A DNA stretch of 29,711 nucleotides from CAZFCK01 sp964517355 (GTDB lineage: Bacteria > Desulfobacterota > Desulfovibrionia > Desulfovibrionales > Desulfovibrionaceae): contig CAZFCK010000030.1 in assembly GCA_964517355.1 (NCBI GenBank), positions 1 to 29,711 on the forward strand, written 5' to 3'. The translations under genes were made by a program, and so were the position numbers. Shown in pieces: positions 1-7,439 of this stretch; the stretch's first letter is position 1, and each line of letters starts with the position of its first letter. Under the pieces are notes generated by a model. That model did not search any database. It was given only the letters and a program-made list of their open reading frames with translations, and had not been told where the DNA came from.

Positions 1-130
1 TTCGCGCCCGCACGACGACCAGGGGAGGCCCCTGGACGCCGGAAAACGACCTTTTCAATCCTTAATTTTCAAACAAATACATAATGTTATAGTACATATT
101 GCATTCAAAAAGTCGAGATTTTCGGGCTCA
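1..130 (-). repeat. Partial copy of the ~220-bp intergenic repeat (family E1), reverse orientation
   Basis: Bases 1-43 are the reverse complement of the GC-rich block at 11242-11285 and 12345-12388, including the hairpin CCAGGGG-AGG-CCCCTGG at 19-35. The adjoining AT-rich bases (about 44-125) align on the reverse strand with the stretch that precedes the GC block in the other two copies (shared gtataac/taacatt and ttgttga-like segments). The window starts inside the GC module, so its outer hairpin and any T-tract are not visible. Read leftward, no gene in the window would use this copy as a terminator, so it may be a dispersed repeat rather than a gene-specific terminator. Confidence 0.7.
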
Positions 131-363
131 ATTATAAAAAAATTCATAATACATTTCAAAATAATAACACAAAAAGAAACATTTTATCGCGACATCATAT
201 TTCCGCTTGTAACATGGTTTCCAAAAAATTATGAAGGAAGTATTATTTTTAACATGACAAAATTATTAAAAATTAACTGTCAAATGTGGTAGCCCCTTTT
301 GAAGGGGAGATCCACCTCGCGTCACAATAATTTTCTCACACGCCCATACTAAGGAGCATGACA
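131..363 (+). other. AT-rich leader upstream of pdxJ
   Basis: No gene is seen in this stretch. It is strongly AT-rich and contains a sigma-70-like promoter candidate (207-235), a small hairpin CCCCTT-TTG-AAGGGG at 293-307, and the pdxJ Shine-Dalgarno AAGGAG at 351-356. It probably holds the promoter and 5' UTR of the seven-gene plus-strand operon. Confidence 0.5.
207..235 (+). promoter_or_regulatory. Candidate sigma-70 promoter for the pdxJ operon
   Basis: TTGTAA (207-212) and TATGAA (230-235) are separated by exactly 17 bases, each matching the -35/-10 consensus at 4 of 6 positions. The expected start site is near 242, giving a leader of about 120 nt. AT-rich DNA produces such matches by chance. 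Confidence 0.3.
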
Positions 364-1089
364 ATGCCTGTTCTTGTCGTAAACGTCGATCATGTCGCCA
401 CACTACGTCAAGCCCGACTAGGAAAAGAGCCAGAACCCGTCACCGGGGCGCATCTGGCCGAGCTGGCCGGCGCTCACGGCATCATCGTGCATCTGCGCGA
501 AGACCGCCGCCATATTCAAGACCGCGACGTCGAACTCCTGTCCCGGTGCTGCAACACCCGGCTGCACCTGGAAATGGCCGCCACGCCGGAGATGCAGCGT
601 ATCGCCCTGAACATACGCCCCTACATGGTCTGCCTGGTGCCGGAAAAACGTGAAGAGCTGACCACGGAAGGCGGGTTGGCCGTCGCCGGTCGCGAAACGG
701 AACTCGCGGCCTACCTCGAGCCTCTGCATCAGGCGGGATGCTTCTCGAGCTTGTTCATAGAGGCCAGCCCCGAGCAAATAAAGGCCGCAAAAAACATCGG
801 CGCGCATTATATCGAAATCCACACGGGACACTACGCCGACGCGCCGACGGAACAAGAGGCCCAAGCCGAATTCGAAAAAATAGCGGCCGGTATCGCCCTG
901 GCCCAGGAGCTGGGCCTCAAGGTCAATCTCGGCCACGGTCTCAACTATACGAACATCCAACGATTCGCCAATATTCCAGGTATCAGGGAATATTCCATCG
1001 GTCACAGCATCATTTCCCGCGCCGTACTCGTGGGCATGGAAAAGGCCGTGCGGCAAATGGCGGACATCATTTCCACGTTTGCGGACTAA
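364..1089 (+). CDS. pdxJ: Pyridoxine 5'-phosphate synthase PdxJ
   Basis: PdxJ catalyses the last ring-closing step of DXP-dependent vitamin B6 synthesis: 1-deoxy-xylulose 5-phosphate plus 3-amino-2-oxopropyl phosphate gives pyridoxine 5'-phosphate in the cytosol. The 241-aa product has the family's normal length and its signatures in order: NVDHVATLRQAR at residues 7-18, HLREDRRHIQDRDV near residues 43-56, HTGHYADAP, and GHGLNYTN near the C terminus. An in-frame ATG at 358 lies only 1 nt after AAGGAG (351-356). The ATG at 364 is spaced 7 nt from it and begins the conserved MPVLVVNVDHV, so 364 is chosen. It is the first gene of the cluster. Its TAA stop is also the first three bases of a 105-bp repeat filling the gap to acpS. 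Confidence 0.97.
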   Translation: MPVLVVNVDHVATLRQARLGKEPEPVTGAHLAELAGAHGIIVHLREDRRHIQDRDVELLSRCCNTRLHLEMAATPEMQRIALNIRPYMVCLVPEKREELTTEGGLAVAGRETELAAYLEPLHQAGCFSSLFIEASPEQIKAAKNIGAHYIEIHTGHYADAPTEQEAQAEFEKIAAGIALAQELGLKVNLGHGLNYTNIQRFANIPGIREYSIGHSIISRAVLVGMEKAVRQMADIISTFAD

Positions 1090-1191
1090 CGCTTTCCGGT
1101 CTTGAGACGACACTCTCCTTTGAAACAATTTTCAATTGTTTCAGAAAAACGCATAAGAGCGTCTTAAGCTTTTCAAGCCTGAGAAGCTCAA
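1087..1191 (+). repeat. 105-bp TA-ended repeat (family E2), forward copy
   Basis: This stretch aligns without gaps over 105 positions to the copy at 12490-12594, with about 80 of 105 identical by hand count. It begins on the pdxJ stop codon (TAACGC; TAGCGC in the other copy) and ends 5 bp before the acpS Shine-Dalgarno. It contains a perfect hairpin TGAAACAATT-TTC-AATTGTTTCA (1121-1143) and a degenerate form of the terminal palindrome (GAGCGTCT..AGAAGCTC). It occupies nearly all of the pdxJ-acpS spacer, so it would be transcribed inside the operon. Confidence 0.75.
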
Positions 1192-1206
1192 AACCCGGAG
1201 CAGGAT

Positions 1207-1590
1207 ATGATTATCGGCTTGGGCCTGGATGTGGTGGAGCTGCACCGCATCAAACGTATTCTTGAGCGCCATGGCGACAGCTTTGCCCAGCGCATCCTCA
1301 CGGAACTGGAGTTGCGTGAGATGCCCCCCGCCGCAAACGCATTGCGCGTCCCTTTCCTCGCCGCGCGATTCGCGGCAAAGGAGGCCGCGGCAAAAGCTCT
1401 GGGCACGGGATTCCGTGAAGGCGTGCATTTCCGAAACCTGGAAGTGCGTTCTCTGCCCTCGGGCAAACCGACGCTCGCGCTCCTGGACACGGCTCAGGCG
1501 CTCGCCGCCTCTCTTGGCGTCCGCTCCACGCACATCAGCCTCACACACGGGCGCGACATCGCGGCCGCCGTGGTCATCCTGGAATCCTAA
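1207..1590 (+). CDS. acpS: Holo-[acyl-carrier-protein] synthase AcpS
   Basis: AcpS transfers the 4'-phosphopantetheine arm of coenzyme A to a serine of apo-ACP, activating it for fatty-acid synthesis. The 127-aa length is normal. The two metal-binding motifs are present: GLDVVEL with Asp8, and RFAAKEAAAKAL with Glu59. The C terminus carries the usual ISLTH segment followed by the AAAVVILE beta strand. GGAG at 1197-1200 sits 6 nt before the ATG. It follows pdxJ, as in many proteobacteria, and precedes nnr by 23 nt, so co-transcription is likely even though a repeat lies in the pdxJ-acpS gap. Confidence 0.96.
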   Translation: MIIGLGLDVVELHRIKRILERHGDSFAQRILTELELREMPPAANALRVPFLAARFAAKEAAAKALGTGFREGVHFRNLEVRSLPSGKPTLALLDTAQALAASLGVRSTHISLTHGRDIAAAVVILES

Positions 1591-1613
1591 ACCTTTTTCC
1601 ATCTGAGGCCGCC

Positions 1614-3152
1614 ATGTACACACCACTCCCCACACCTCAAGAAATGGGCGCCTGGGATCACGCCAGCATCCACGATTTCGGGATGCGCATTGAAATGCTC
1701 ATGGAAAACGCCAGCCGTGAAGCACTGGCCGTATTGCGCAAGGAAGTCTCGCCCTTACGCGGCAAAAACGTGCTGCTTCTGGCCGGAAAAGGCAACAACG
1801 GGGGCGATGCCATCGCCCTGGGCAGACATCTCCTCGACCAGGGCGCCCAGGTGCTGGTGCTCCTGGCTGCGCCCAAGAACCACTACAAGGGCGTGTGCGG
1901 CTACCATCTCCGGCTGGCGCAAAAAGTCGGCGTGCCCGTGGAGCGTCTGTCCCAACGCCCCCCGTCCACCTGGCCGGATGCCGCCATTATCGTGGATGGC
2001 CTTCTGGGAACCGGCTTTTCCGGAGAGCTTCGCGATGACTACAGGCTCTGGGTGGACGCGATAAACGCCCGGCGCAACGATTGCTTTGTTCTCTCCATCG
2101 ACGTTCCCTCGGGGCTGAACGCCTTGAGCGGACTGCCTCGCCCCGATGCCGTGCGCGCCCATGCCACGGTCACGTTCGAGGAGGCCAAGGTGGGGCTCGC
2201 CCTGCCCTCGGCCGCCCCCTTCGTGGGCAGGCTGCATGTGCGCGCCATAAGCATTCCGGCCAAGGCCAAGGAACGACATCCCGCTTCATACGGACTTCTC
2301 AACAATTCCGTCTGCGCATGTTATCCGGCCCCTTGCAGCGCCATGCATAAAGGCGACGGGGGGCGCGTGTGCATTGTGGCTGGTTCTCCGGGATTGGGAG
2401 GCGCAGCCTGTCTTACGGCATTGGGCGCTCTGCGCGGCGGCGCCGGGCTTGTCACCGTGGCAGCTCCCGCCGGAATCTGTATGGAAGTCAAGCACTCCGT
2501 CCCGGACATCATGACCCTGCCCCTGGGCGAAGGGACGCAATGGCGCCCTGAAATGATGGATACCGTGCAGTCATTTCTCGCGCAATGCGACGCCATGGTG
2601 GTGGGGCCTGGCTGGGGGCGCAATCCGGCCATGGCCGACTGTCTGGAACGTCTGTTGACCATGAACCGCCCCAAAACCTTGTTTGACGCCGATGCGCTGT
2701 TCGCGCTGGCGCAACGCCCCGAATTGATGCGCCACCTGGGCGCCGGCGACGTGCTCACGCCGCATCCGGGCGAGATGGCGCGCCTGCTGCAAACCGACAT
2801 CCCCGCCGTGCAGGCCTCGCGCCTGGAAATTCCCGGCGCGTTCGCCAGGAAATACGGCGTGACGCTGCTCCTCAAAGGGGCGGGCACGGTGATCGCCGCA
2901 CCGCAAGGCCCCACGTTGTTGTCCCCCTTCTCCACCCATTGCCTGGCTGTGGGGGGCTCGGGCGACGTGCTTTCCGGATTGTTGGGCAATCTCCTCGCAC
3001 GAGGACTTTCCCCCTTGCAAGCCACCTGCCTTGCGGTGTATTGGCACGGTTTCACAGGTGTACGCCTGGAGCGTGAATACCCCTTTCGCGGCAACCTCGC
3101 CTCAGAAATAGCCCATATGCTGCCCCAGGCATTCAAGGAGTGCATACAATGA
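1614..3152 (+). CDS. nnr: Bifunctional NAD(P)H-hydrate epimerase / ADP-dependent NAD(P)H-hydrate dehydratase
   Basis: This fused enzyme repairs damaged NAD(P)H: the N-terminal YjeF_N domain epimerises R-NAD(P)HX to S-NAD(P)HX and the C-terminal ribokinase-like domain dehydrates it back to NAD(P)H using ADP. The 512-aa length fits the fusion. The N domain (about residues 1-215) shows GKGNNGGDA at 58-66 and DGLLGTGFSG. The C domain (about 230-505) shows KGDGGRVCIVAGS, GALRGGAGLVTVA, TPHPGEMARLL, LLKGAGTVIA and the nucleotide/anion-hole motif GGSGDVLSGLLG. The start follows acpS by 23 nt. The TGA stop overlaps the next ATG (ATGA at 3149-3152), implying translational coupling. Confidence 0.95.
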   Translation: MYTPLPTPQEMGAWDHASIHDFGMRIEMLMENASREALAVLRKEVSPLRGKNVLLLAGKGNNGGDAIALGRHLLDQGAQVLVLLAAPKNHYKGVCGYHLRLAQKVGVPVERLSQRPPSTWPDAAIIVDGLLGTGFSGELRDDYRLWVDAINARRNDCFVLSIDVPSGLNALSGLPRPDAVRAHATVTFEEAKVGLALPSAAPFVGRLHVRAISIPAKAKERHPASYGLLNNSVCACYPAPCSAMHKGDGGRVCIVAGSPGLGGAACLTALGALRGGAGLVTVAAPAGICMEVKHSVPDIMTLPLGEGTQWRPEMMDTVQSFLAQCDAMVVGPGWGRNPAMADCLERLLTMNRPKTLFDADALFALAQRPELMRHLGAGDVLTPHPGEMARLLQTDIPAVQASRLEIPGAFARKYGVTLLLKGAGTVIAAPQGPTLLSPFSTHCLAVGGSGDVLSGLLGNLLARGLSPLQATCLAVYWHGFTGVRLEREYPFRGNLASEIAHMLPQAFKECIQ

Positions 3153-3604
3153 TGACCGCACAAGACGTCATGAGCCGGAATCCCGTCACCATCAACGCCG
3201 AAGCGGAGATCACCGAAGCGGCAAAGCTGTTGTTGGAGAAGGGCTTCAACGGACTGCCCGTCGTGAACGACTCGGGCAAGGTGGTGGGAATTTTGTGTCA
3301 AAGCGACCTTATCGTCCAACAGAAAAAACTCCGTCTACCCTCCATATTCACCCTTCTGGACGGCATTTTTCCGCTCACCTCTTCCACTGAGATAGAGCGC
3401 GAAATGCAAAAGATAACCGCCACCCGCGTGAGCCAGGCCATGACCGGCAACCCCGTGAGCGTGACCCCGGACACGCCTCTGGAGGAAATCGCCACGCTTA
3501 TGGCCGAAAGAAAGTTATATACCCTGCCCGTGCTCGATCAGGGCGTGTTGGTGGGAGTCGTCGGCAAAGAGGATATCCTGCGCGCCCTACTCGGGGGGCA
3601 ATAG
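3149..3604 (+). CDS. CBS-domain pair protein
   Basis: A stand-alone Bateman module of 151 aa with two CBS motifs: residues about 1-60 (AQDVMSRNPVTINAEAEI ... GFNGLPVVNDSGKVVGILCQSDL) and about 90-150 (VSQAMTGNPVSVTPDTPLEE ... LYTLPVLDQGVLVGVVGKEDIL). Such modules bind adenine nucleotides or related ligands and usually regulate a partner; there is no catalytic domain, so the partner is unknown. An upstream GTG at 3140 overlaps the Shine-Dalgarno AAGGAG (3135-3140), so the ATG at 3149, 8 nt after it and overlapping the nnr stop, is the start. Its place between NAD(P)HX repair and tsaE would suit a nucleotide sensor, but that is inference. Confidence 0.9.
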   Translation: MMTAQDVMSRNPVTINAEAEITEAAKLLLEKGFNGLPVVNDSGKVVGILCQSDLIVQQKKLRLPSIFTLLDGIFPLTSSTEIEREMQKITATRVSQAMTGNPVSVTPDTPLEEIATLMAERKLYTLPVLDQGVLVGVVGKEDILRALLGGQ

Positions 3605-3680
3605 GATTGTTTTCGCCTCGGGCGGTTCCTTGCCACAAGGTCGCCACCGTTTTGCGTCATGAAGAGCGTATGAGGATTCC

Positions 3681-4193
3681 ATGATCAGCGTTGTCTTGTC
3701 CACGGTTGAAGAGACCGAGCATTTCGGCCGTCTTCTCGCCGCATCCCTCCCGGAGGGACCGCCCTATCCCGCGCTGTTGCTGGAGGGAGATCTGGGCGCC
3801 GGCAAAACCACACTCGTGCGCGGTCTTGTGGAATCCCTACCCGGAAGCGAAGAAGCCGACGTGGCCAGTCCGAGCTTCACCCTGCTGCATCTTTACCCCA
3901 CGCTCCCGGAATGCGCGCATTTCGACATCTACCGCCTTGAAGGCCAGGAACCGGACGCCTCGCTTTGCGAAGCCTTACGCGACGATTCGCGCCTGGCGCT
4001 TGTGGAGTGGGCGCAATTTTTACCGCCCCATTGCCTTCCCGGTTCGTATCTCCATCTGGTCTGGCGGCCTTTTGAAAACGAACGCCGCGTCACCCTCCAT
4101 GCCCAGGGAGAAGCGGCCCGGGAACTGCTCAAGCGTCTGGGGCCACGTCTCGCCGGTTGTTCAACTCCCGCCGGCGATGTCGCAACACTATAA
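3681..4193 (+). CDS. tsaE: tRNA threonylcarbamoyladenosine biosynthesis ATPase TsaE
   Basis: TsaE is the P-loop ATPase that works with TsaB, TsaC and TsaD to make t6A at position 37 of ANN-decoding tRNAs. The 170-aa product shows the Walker A GDLGAGKTT (about residues 36-44), the switch region SPSFTLLHLY, the HFDIYRLE motif and the conserved acidic strand LVEWAQF. The C terminus is slightly longer than the usual ~150-160 aa and ends in a low-complexity tail. GAGG at 3671-3674 supports the ATG. It lies 76 nt after the CBS gene and 22 nt before lysC in the same operon. TsaB and TsaD are not in this window. Confidence 0.94.
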   Translation: MISVVLSTVEETEHFGRLLAASLPEGPPYPALLLEGDLGAGKTTLVRGLVESLPGSEEADVASPSFTLLHLYPTLPECAHFDIYRLEGQEPDASLCEALRDDSRLALVEWAQFLPPHCLPGSYLHLVWRPFENERRVTLHAQGEAARELLKRLGPRLAGCSTPAGDVATL

Positions 4194-4215
4194 CCCCGAA
4201 GAGGACTCGCACGTC

Positions 4216-5439
4216 ATGCGCATACTCGTTCAAAAATTCGGCGGAACTTCGGTCAAAAACCTGGAATGCATGCGCCAGGTGTTGGGCAAGGTGCAACATG
4301 CCTTGGCCCAGGACTATCGACTTGTGGTCGTTCTTTCGGCCATGGCCGGAGAAACCAACCGCCTGCTCTCTCTGGCCAGGGAATGGTCTCCGCGTCCCGA
4401 TCCCGCGGAAATGGACGTTCTCATCTCCACTGGGGAACAGGTCTCGGTGGCGCTTTTCAGCATGCTGCTCAAAAACGCCAACATCAACGCCCGTTCGATT
4501 CTGGGATTTCAGGCGCCCATCCGTACGGACTGCAATTTCGGCCGCGCGCGCATACTCAATATCGACGCCGAGGCGCTGAAAACCATGCTCCAGGAATACA
4601 ACGTGGTCGTGGCAGCGGGATTCCAGGGCTGCAACGACAACCAGCGCATCACCACCTTGGGCAGAGGGGGTTCCGATACCTCCGCCGTGGCCCTGGCCGC
4701 GGCCTTGGGTGCGGAATATTGCGAAATCTATACCGATGTGGACGGCGTCTACACCACTGACCCCAATATTTGCTCCAAGGCCCGCAAACTGCCGCGCATC
4801 GCCTATGACGAGATGCTCGAAATGGCCAGTATGGGCGCCAAAGTGCTGCAAATCCGCTCCGTGGAATTTGCTAAAAAATATAACGTGCCGGTTCACGTGC
4901 GCTCCACTTTTTCTGATGCGCCCGGAACCATTGTCAGCAAGGAGGACCCCAAGATGATGGAATCCGTTATGGTTTCTGGTATCGCCTACGACAAGGACCA
5001 AGCCCGTTTCACCCTGAGAGACGTGCGCGACCGTCCCGGCGTGGCCGCTTCCATCTTTTCGCCCCTTGCCGATGCCGGTATTCTGGTGGACATGATCGTG
5101 CAAAACCCCAGCAAAGACGGCGTGACGGACATGACTTTCACCGTGAGCCGCAACGATCTGGAACGCACCGAGGAAATTCTGATAAAGGTGCAGGAAGAAA
5201 TAGGCGCCATGGAAATCCTCAAAGACATGTATGTCTGCAAGGTTTCGGTCATCGGCGTGGGCATGCGCAACCACTCGGGCGTCGCGGCCAAGGCTTTTAC
5301 CGCTTTGCGCAATGAAAACGTGAACATTCTCATGATCAGCACGTCGGAAATTAAGATTACCTGCCTCATTGATGAAAAATACACCGAGTTGGCCGTGCGC
5401 ACGCTGCACGACGCCTTTGACCTCGGCAACGCTTCCTAA
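4216..5439 (+). CDS. lysC: Aspartate kinase
   Basis: Aspartokinase phosphorylates L-aspartate, the first committed step to lysine/diaminopimelate, threonine, methionine and isoleucine. The 407-aa length matches monofunctional LysC-type enzymes. Signatures are KFGGTSV (residues 7-13), STGEQVSVALF, GFQAPIRTD, GRGGSDTSAVALAAALGAEY with EIYTDVDGVYTTDP, and DEMLEMASMGAKVL. Two C-terminal ACT domains follow (VRDRPGVAASIFSPLADAG and GMRNHSGVAAKAF..ISTSEIKI), which predict feedback inhibition by lysine and/or threonine. The frame is open far upstream through tsaE, but homology starts at MRILVQKFGG; GAGGA at 4201-4205 precedes that ATG. It is followed 45 nt later by cimA. Confidence 0.96.
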   Translation: MRILVQKFGGTSVKNLECMRQVLGKVQHALAQDYRLVVVLSAMAGETNRLLSLAREWSPRPDPAEMDVLISTGEQVSVALFSMLLKNANINARSILGFQAPIRTDCNFGRARILNIDAEALKTMLQEYNVVVAAGFQGCNDNQRITTLGRGGSDTSAVALAAALGAEYCEIYTDVDGVYTTDPNICSKARKLPRIAYDEMLEMASMGAKVLQIRSVEFAKKYNVPVHVRSTFSDAPGTIVSKEDPKMMESVMVSGIAYDKDQARFTLRDVRDRPGVAASIFSPLADAGILVDMIVQNPSKDGVTDMTFTVSRNDLERTEEILIKVQEEIGAMEILKDMYVCKVSVIGVGMRNHSGVAAKAFTALRNENVNILMISTSEIKITCLIDEKYTELAVRTLHDAFDLGNAS

Positions 5440-5484
5440 AGAACGGGAGCCGGGGCGCATCATTAGACCTCAAGGCTGGAATTC

Positions 5485-7104
5485 ATGAAAGAGATACGTA
5501 TATACGACACAACGCTTCGCGACGGCACCCAGGCTGAGGACATAACCCTCAGCACTGAAGACAAAATAAAAACCGCGCGGAAACTCGATGAACTCGGCGT
5601 GCACTACATAGAAGGCGGTTTCCCGGGCTCCAATCCGACCGATCGCGCCTTTTTTGAAGAAATTCAGCATTACGCCATGGCAAATGCGCGCATCTGCGCC
5701 TTTGGCAGCACGCATCACCCCAGGACAAGTCCTGAAAAGGACCAGAACCTCAAGTTCATGCTCGAGTCCGGAGCGCCGGTCTTCACCCTTTTCGGCAAGA
5801 CATGGGATCTGCACGCCAAGCAAGCGCTGCGCGTTGAGCTGGAACGCAATCTGGAAATCATTCACAACTCCCTGGCCTTTCTCAAAGGAAAATGCAGCGA
5901 GCTGTTCTTCGACGCCGAGCACTTTTTCGACGGCTTCAAGGCGAATCCGGAATACGCCATAGCCGCTTTGAAAAAGGCCCATGAAGCCGGTTCCGACGTA
6001 TTGGTCCTCTGCGACACCAATGGCGGTTCATTGCCCCATGAGATCGGCGATATCATGCAGCGTGTGCGCCAGGAACTGCCTGAGGCAAACCTCGGCATCC
6101 ATGCGCACAACGACTGCGACATGGCTGTGGCCAATTCAGTGGAGGCCGTACGCCAAGGCGCGACCCAGGTTCAAGGCACCATCAACGGCTACGGCGAACG
6201 ATGCGGCAACGCAAACCTCTGCTCCGTCATCCCCCTGTTGCAGCTCAAATGCGGGGACGCCTACAGGTGCCTGCCTCCGGAAAACATGCAAATGCTGACC
6301 CATGTGGCATCATTTATTTCCGAAATCGCCAATGTGCGCCTGTTCATGCGCCAACCCTTTGTGGGGCGTTCCGCGTTCGCGCATAAAGGCGGCATCCATG
6401 TCAGCGCCGTTACCCGCAATTCCGCGCTCTATGAGCACATCGACCCGGAGCTGGTGGGCAACAGACAGCGCGTTCTGGTCAGCGAACTGGCCGGCAGATC
6501 AAACATCGTGAGCCTGGCGCAACGCTTCAACCTGCATATGGATAAAGACGAACCCGTGGTGCGCGGTCTGCTCAACGAACTGAAGGTCCGCGCCAGCCGG
6601 GGCTACGATTACGCTGCGGCCGAGGCCTCCATGGAATTGCTGCTGTTCCGCAAGATCGCCCAACGCGGCGTGCGTGAATTTTTCAAGCTCATAAAATTCC
6701 ATGTCCTGGATTCCAAGGAATCCACCAAAGAGCCCATGTCCGAGGCCACGGTCATCCTGGAAGTGGAAGGCGTTGAAGAACACACCGCGGCAATGGGCAA
6801 AGGCCCGGTGAACGCCTTGGACAACGCCTTGCGCAAGGCCTTGCGCCCCTTTTACCCGTCCCTGGATGAAATGCGCCTCTTGGACTTCAAGGTGCGTGTC
6901 CTGCCGCAGCCCGTAGCCGGCGACGGCGGCACGGCCTTAAGCGTGCGTGTACTCATCGAATCCGGCGACCACTGCGCGCGCTGGGTCACGGTGGGCGTTT
7001 CCTACAACATCATCGAAGCCAGCTGGCAGGCACTGGTGGATTCCGTCACCTACAAGCTGTACCGGGATGAGCAGTTGAAACGGCACAACGGCTGCCCCGC
7101 CTAA
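5485..7104 (+). CDS. cimA: (R)-citramalate synthase CimA
   Basis: CimA condenses pyruvate and acetyl-CoA to (R)-citramalate, the threonine-independent entry to isoleucine. The 539-aa product has the HMGL-like TIM barrel: YDTTLRDGTQAED at residues 7-19 (catalytic Arg12, metal ligand Asp13), the metal-binding HAHNDCDMAVANS, GTINGYGERCGNANL, and the family segment HKGGIHVSAV. It ends in a LeuA-type dimer/allosteric domain (about 400-530), expected to bind isoleucine. The TLRDGTQ..EDI form and overall length resemble CimA/citramalate synthases rather than LeuA or NifV; I cannot exclude a homocitrate or isopropylmalate specificity. It lies last in the operon. Its TAA stop is the first codon of an intergenic repeat. 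Confidence 0.9.
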   Translation: MKEIRIYDTTLRDGTQAEDITLSTEDKIKTARKLDELGVHYIEGGFPGSNPTDRAFFEEIQHYAMANARICAFGSTHHPRTSPEKDQNLKFMLESGAPVFTLFGKTWDLHAKQALRVELERNLEIIHNSLAFLKGKCSELFFDAEHFFDGFKANPEYAIAALKKAHEAGSDVLVLCDTNGGSLPHEIGDIMQRVRQELPEANLGIHAHNDCDMAVANSVEAVRQGATQVQGTINGYGERCGNANLCSVIPLLQLKCGDAYRCLPPENMQMLTHVASFISEIANVRLFMRQPFVGRSAFAHKGGIHVSAVTRNSALYEHIDPELVGNRQRVLVSELAGRSNIVSLAQRFNLHMDKDEPVVRGLLNELKVRASRGYDYAAAEASMELLLFRKIAQRGVREFFKLIKFHVLDSKESTKEPMSEATVILEVEGVEEHTAAMGKGPVNALDNALRKALRPFYPSLDEMRLLDFKVRVLPQPVAGDGGTALSVRVLIESGDHCARWVTVGVSYNIIEASWQALVDSVTYKLYRDEQLKRHNGCPA

Positions 7105-7205
7105 CGCATCTCAACTTTTTAATTGGAATGCCTCCGGCGGCTAAAGAACCTTTTGAAAAAGGTTCTTTAGAATCTCCAAAACTGTTTAATTGGCATAACA
7201 TTTCA
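7102..7205 (+). repeat. E1-type repeat module beginning on the cimA stop codon, with a 14-bp hairpin
   Basis: The sequence starting at the cimA TAA aligns with the first ~100 bp of the E1 copies after the ABC ATPase (11073) and the MBL gene (12172): TA-x-x-GCAT, then aatgcctccggc, a gaatctccaaaact-like block and a tggcataaca block. It holds a perfect inverted repeat CTAAAGAACCTTTT (7141-7154) / AAAAGGTTCTTTAG (7157-7170). No long T-tract follows the stem, so terminator function is uncertain. The GC-rich end of E1 is absent here and is replaced by E3 and E2 modules. Confidence 0.6.
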
Positions 7206-7213
7206 ACATATTA

Positions 7214-7300
7214 TTCCAATTCCATTTCAAACAAACCTTAATTCCAAATGGAATTGGAAAGCGCGCCAGGACGATGCGCCCGAAATACAAAGTATTTCGA
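7214..7300 (+). repeat. ~85-bp repeat module (family E3), copy 1
   Basis: About 93 percent identical (hand alignment, one gap) to 29505-29588. It contains a perfect 14-bp inverted repeat TTCCAATTCCATTT (7214-7227) / AAATGGAATTGGAA (7246-7259). It also contains CGAAATA (7281-7287), TATTTCG (7293-7299) and a second CGAAATA just outside (7305-7311), so the middle arm could pair on either side. An E2 copy in reverse orientation follows 10 bp later. The same E3-then-E2(reverse) order occurs at the right end of the window. Confidence 0.75.
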
Positions 7301-7309
7301 AAATCGAAA

Positions 7310-7414
7310 TAGAACGTATTACCCTTGAATAGGCTTAGAATCCCTTATGCGCTTATCTGATACAGTCGTGTCTTGTTTCAGGTGCAGGCCTTGTTTCAAG
7401 GCGAAAATGCGCTA
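7310..7414 (-). repeat. 105-bp TA-ended repeat (family E2), reverse copy
   Basis: This is the reverse complement of the 12490-12594 element: a gap-free 105-position alignment with about 77 identical by hand count, and the last 25 positions (7390-7414) identical. Its right end is ATGCGCTA and its left end a decayed TAGAACGT (TAGAGCAT in other copies). The internal palindromes are partly decayed. Confidence 0.7.
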
Positions 7415-7439
7415 AAGGTTTTATTCCACTATACGCTGG

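Noticed and set aside
3621..3645. Stem-loop GGCG..CCTTG-CCA-CAAGG..CGCC between the CBS gene and tsaE
   Set aside because: The stem has an internal mismatch and only a TTTT four bases later; it could be a weak attenuator but support is too thin for a feature.
3691..4215. N-terminal extension of lysC giving a 582-aa protein in the same open frame
   Set aside because: The extra part overlaps tsaE in another frame, shows no family features, and a Shine-Dalgarno and the conserved MRILVQKFGG start lie at 4216.
4129..5463. A 444-residue open frame antisense to lysC
   Set aside because: It mirrors a well-conserved gene in GC-rich DNA, has a histidine/glycine/valine-rich composition and resembles no family; it is a shadow.
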